The position numbers were made by a program, and so were the translations under genes. Under the pieces are notes generated by a model. It was not told where the DNA came from. It saw only the letters and a program-made list of their open reading frames with translations, and did not search any database. Shown here piece by piece: positions 5,543 to 7,146 of a stretch of DNA of 7,146 nt. The stretch's first letter is position 1. Each line of letters opens with the position of its first letter. Source of the DNA: JARLFX01 sp036404255 (GTDB lineage: Bacteria; Acidobacteriota; Terriglobia; Terriglobales; Acidobacteriaceae); contig DASWOP010000258.1 in the NCBI GenBank assembly GCA_036404255.1, positions 1-7,146 of the forward strand, written 5' to 3'.

Positions 5543-6619
5543 CTAGCGGATCTGGACGAGGTCGCCGTGCGTGCTTGCGCCGGGCGTGGTGTGGGTCGTC
5601 TGCGGGGCGCGCCAGTGGTCGATGTAGCTGACCTGGTGGACGCAGCTGATGGTGCAGTTTGGCGCGCAGGATTTCTCCGCGTAGAACTCGCGCTTCACGT
5701 CGGCTTTGGTGTAGCCGGAGAGGGGGACGCCGGGCCAGCCGCGCTGCTGCGAACAGTAATGCACCAAGCCGTTTTCGCAGATGTAGAGATAACGTGCACC
5801 GGCACGACAACGCCAGTCGTTGGGTTTGCCGTTGGCGATGGCTTCCTGAAAGTGATTGAAGCGCGAGTAGCTGCGCCGCGTCAGCTTGCGGACGGCATCC
5901 CACACATTGCGCTCTTCCGCGCCGAGCGGCTTCAGTTGCCCGCTGCCGTCGTGGATGATGCCAATGGTGGAGCTGAATCCGAGCGCAAGCGCGCGCGTTG
6001 ATACGGTGTAGGCATCCTGCGGATTGGCGATGCCGCCGCCGACCACGGAGTTGATGTTCACGTGGAAGTCAGCGTGCTCGGCCAGCATCTGCAGCTTCTT
6101 GTCGAGGACCTTGAGCGACTTCTTCGACACATCGTCAGGCATCACGTTGTCGATGGAGATCTGCATGTGATCCAGCCCGGCTTTGTTCAGGCGCTGGATG
6201 CGATCAGGCATCAAGAGGTAGCCGTTGGTAATCATGCCGGCTATGGCGCCGGTCTTGCGGATGCGCGCGATGATCTGGTCTAGCTCCGGGTGCAGCAAGG
6301 GCTCGCCGCCGGAGATGGTGATGACGGAGACGCCGAGGCGGCCAAGGTGATCGATGCGGCGCAGCATCTCGTCTATCTGCACCGGGTCGGAGTGGTCGTC
6401 AAATTCGTTGCAGTAGGTGCAGGCCAGATTGCAGCGGCGCATGGGCACGATGTGCGCCATGTAGGGGTGGCCAGTGGAGAGCACGGCCGAGGCGATGGAG
6501 CCGATCTCACGCGCTTTGCGGGTGATGGCTTTGATGCGGCGGCGCAGCGGCATGGGGCGCTTGCCCGGGGCTGCGTTCGCTGTAATGGTGGGGGTCATAG
6601 ATGGGGAAATAGCTGCCAT
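5543..6619 (-). CDS. Radical SAM protein with C-terminal auxiliary cysteine cluster
   Basis: This is a probable cytoplasmic S-adenosylmethionine radical enzyme of 358 residues; the substrate is unknown. The cluster motif CNLACTYC (C63, C67, C70) is the CxxxCxxC of the superfamily, followed by ISGGEPLLHPEL (GGEP 104-107) and the barrel strands MITNGYLL and MQISID. The C-terminal third holds six more cysteines (C271, C281, C289, C318, C322, C326). The segment CRAGARYLYICENGLVHYC is a SPASM/Twitch-like start, and CxxxCxxxC at 318-326 is an unusual spacing, so at least one auxiliary [4Fe-4S] cluster is likely. The frame is open to an ATG at 6700, but that start lies inside the palindrome upstream of oleate hydratase and gives an unlikely leader. 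The ATG at 6619, with purine-rich AGAAAGAA just before it, is preferred. The gene is divergent from oleate hydratase. Its organisation resembles peptide-modifying or cofactor radical SAM enzymes, but no precursor peptide is visible nearby. Confidence 0.85.
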   Translation of the reverse strand: MAAISPSMTPTITANAAPGKRPMPLRRRIKAITRKAREIGSIASAVLSTGHPYMAHIVPMRRCNLACTYCNEFDDHSDPVQIDEMLRRIDHLGRLGVSVITISGGEPLLHPELDQIIARIRKTGAIAGMITNGYLLMPDRIQRLNKAGLDHMQISIDNVMPDDVSKKSLKVLDKKLQMLAEHADFHVNINSVVGGGIANPQDAYTVSTRALALGFSSTIGIIHDGSGQLKPLGAEERNVWDAVRKLTRRSYSRFNHFQEAIANGKPNDWRCRAGARYLYICENGLVHYCSQQRGWPGVPLSGYTKADVKREFYAEKSCAPNCTISCVHQVSYIDHWRAPQTTHTTPGASTHGDLVQIR

Positions 6620-6631
6620 GGCGTTCTTTCT

Positions 6632-6637
6632 ATTGTA
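6632..6637 (-). promoter_or_regulatory. Possible -10 box for the radical SAM gene
   Basis: On the minus strand this reads TACAAT, one base from the TATAAT consensus, 12 bases before the ATG at 6619. No convincing -35 box is found 16-18 bases upstream. If real, it gives a very short leader of about 5 bases. It is a weak candidate. Confidence 0.25.
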
Positions 6638-6682
6638 AGCGATTGGCCTGCCGGAAGGCTCCACGCCCCCTGGCCTCCATAA

Positions 6683-6702
6683 AAATGAATCGCCATTCAT
6701 TT
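6683..6702. promoter_or_regulatory. Perfect 20-bp inverted repeat, TetR-family-like operator
   Basis: AAATGAAT CGCC ATTCATTT is an exact inverted repeat with 8-bp arms and a 4-bp centre. Its size and its TGAAT/ATTCA arms look like TetR-family operators, including those of fatty-acid-sensing regulators (Bacillus FadR sites have TGAATGA/TCATTCA arms). It lies 42 bp before the oleate hydratase start and 63 bp before the preferred radical SAM start, so one repressor could control both. No regulator gene is in the window. That it is an operator is an inference; the palindrome is directly visible. Confidence 0.65.
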
Positions 6703-6732
6703 AGCAGCGCGAATCCGCATCTAAGCCCTCAA

Positions 6733-6737
6733 GGGAG
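6733..6737 (+). promoter_or_regulatory. Ribosome binding site of oleate hydratase
   Basis: GGGAG lies 7 bases before the ATG at 6745. It is the strongest Shine-Dalgarno match in the window and fixes the start of the gene. Confidence 0.75.
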
Positions 6738-6744
6738 CAAAATC

Positions 6745-7146
6745 ATGTCAAATGCCGAAACTGTTCATCTTCAGGAGCGTGAGCATAATGCCGCACGTTC
6801 CGATACCAAGGTCTACCTGGTCGGCGGAGGTATTGCATCGCTGGCGGCGGCAGCGTTCCTGATTCGCGATGGGGGTATTCCCGGCAAGAACATCACCATC
6901 TTCGAAGAGTTGGACCGGCTGGGCGGGAGCCTGGATGGAGCGGGATCGCCGGAAGAGGGCTATGTGCTGCGCGGCGGACGGATGGTTGAGTCAAAATACC
7001 TGTGTACCTATGATCTGTTTTCGACGATTCCGACGCTGGACCGCAGCAAGACGGTGACGCAGGAGATCTTCGAGTGGAACGAGGTCATTAAGACCCACTC
7101 CCATGCGCGCCTGGTGCGCGATGGACAGCCGATCAATGCGCCGGAG
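6745..7146 (+). CDS. ohyA: Oleate hydratase (myosin-cross-reactive antigen family), 5' part
   Basis: This FAD-binding enzyme adds water to the cis-9 double bond of oleic and similar acids, giving 10-hydroxy fatty acids. In bacteria it is linked to fatty acid detoxification and membrane defence. The window holds the first 134 residues; the frame is still open at the edge, and the family is usually about 550-650 residues. Visible features are the Rossmann start KVYLVGGGIASLAAAAFLIRDG, with the FAD glycines at 27-29, then FEELDRLGGSLDGAG (53-67), YVLRGGRMVE (73-82) and CTYDLFSTIPTLD (87-99). These follow the known order of the family. The usual active-site motif RGGREME is replaced by RGGRMVE, as in the divergent Rhodococcus-type subgroup as I recall it. 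No hydrophobic N-terminal signal is seen. The gene is divergent from the radical SAM gene, with a palindromic operator candidate upstream. Confidence 0.93.
   Translation, partial: MSNAETVHLQEREHNAARSDTKVYLVGGGIASLAAAAFLIRDGGIPGKNITIFEELDRLGGSLDGAGSPEEGYVLRGGRMVESKYLCTYDLFSTIPTLDRSKTVTQEIFEWNEVIKTHSHARLVRDGQPINAPE

Noticed and set aside
6620..6700. N-terminal extension of the radical SAM protein starting at 6700
   Set aside because: The 27 extra residues start inside the palindrome, have no ribosome binding site, and do not resemble a protein leader; the start at 6619 is preferred.
6869..7057. Small plus-strand open frame inside the oleate hydratase gene
   Set aside because: It is out of frame with the clearly conserved oleate hydratase sequence.

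Overview
The window is 7,146 bp of GC-rich bacterial chromosome. It carries four complete protein genes and two that run off the edges on the plus strand, plus one minus-strand gene. The best guess for the host is an Acidobacteriota (Terriglobia/Acidobacteriaceae-type) soil bacterium. This is inferred from codon and base use, from the 'cttcgct..cgg..atgaca' intergenic repeats, and from the protein variants. There is no rRNA or other marker gene here to prove it.

Layout. (1) Positions 1-3097 hold a tightly packed assimilatory sulfate activation and reduction operon: cysD (3' part) - cysN - cysH. The genes overlap by 1 bp and 4 bp, so they are probably translationally coupled. CysD and CysN make APS from sulfate and ATP, with GTP hydrolysis by CysN. 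CysH has the four iron-sulfur cysteines (CC and CxxC) of the type that reduces APS directly. CysN carries a C-terminal tail that looks like a shortened APS kinase (CysC) domain without its P-loop, which fits a pathway that does not need PAPS for reduction. CysD itself carries a CC...CxxC cysteine set at positions equivalent to the CysH cluster ligands, where textbook CysD has HT and CxxL. (2) Positions 3179-3805 encode a secreted thioredoxin-fold (DsbA-like) protein with a CPAC active site. (3) Positions 3845-5311 encode a 12-TM APC-superfamily amino acid permease. (4) Positions 5312-5542 are a convergent intergenic region filled with repeats: two related hairpin repeats, a 23-bp tandem repeat and a palindromic CCCTGAGCGGAGCCGAAGGG element. 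(5) Positions 5543-6619 (minus strand) encode a radical SAM protein with an extra set of C-terminal cysteines. (6) Positions 6620-6744 are a divergent promoter region holding a perfect 20-bp inverted repeat that looks like a TetR-family operator. (7) From 6745 to the end is the 5' part of an oleate hydratase gene, which makes 10-hydroxy fatty acids, with a variant RGGRMVE active-site motif.

The sulfur genes form one clear functional unit. The DsbA-like protein and the permease lie downstream on the same strand, but nothing in the sequence ties them to sulfur metabolism. The radical SAM gene and the oleate hydratase gene share a divergent promoter region and may share the operator.
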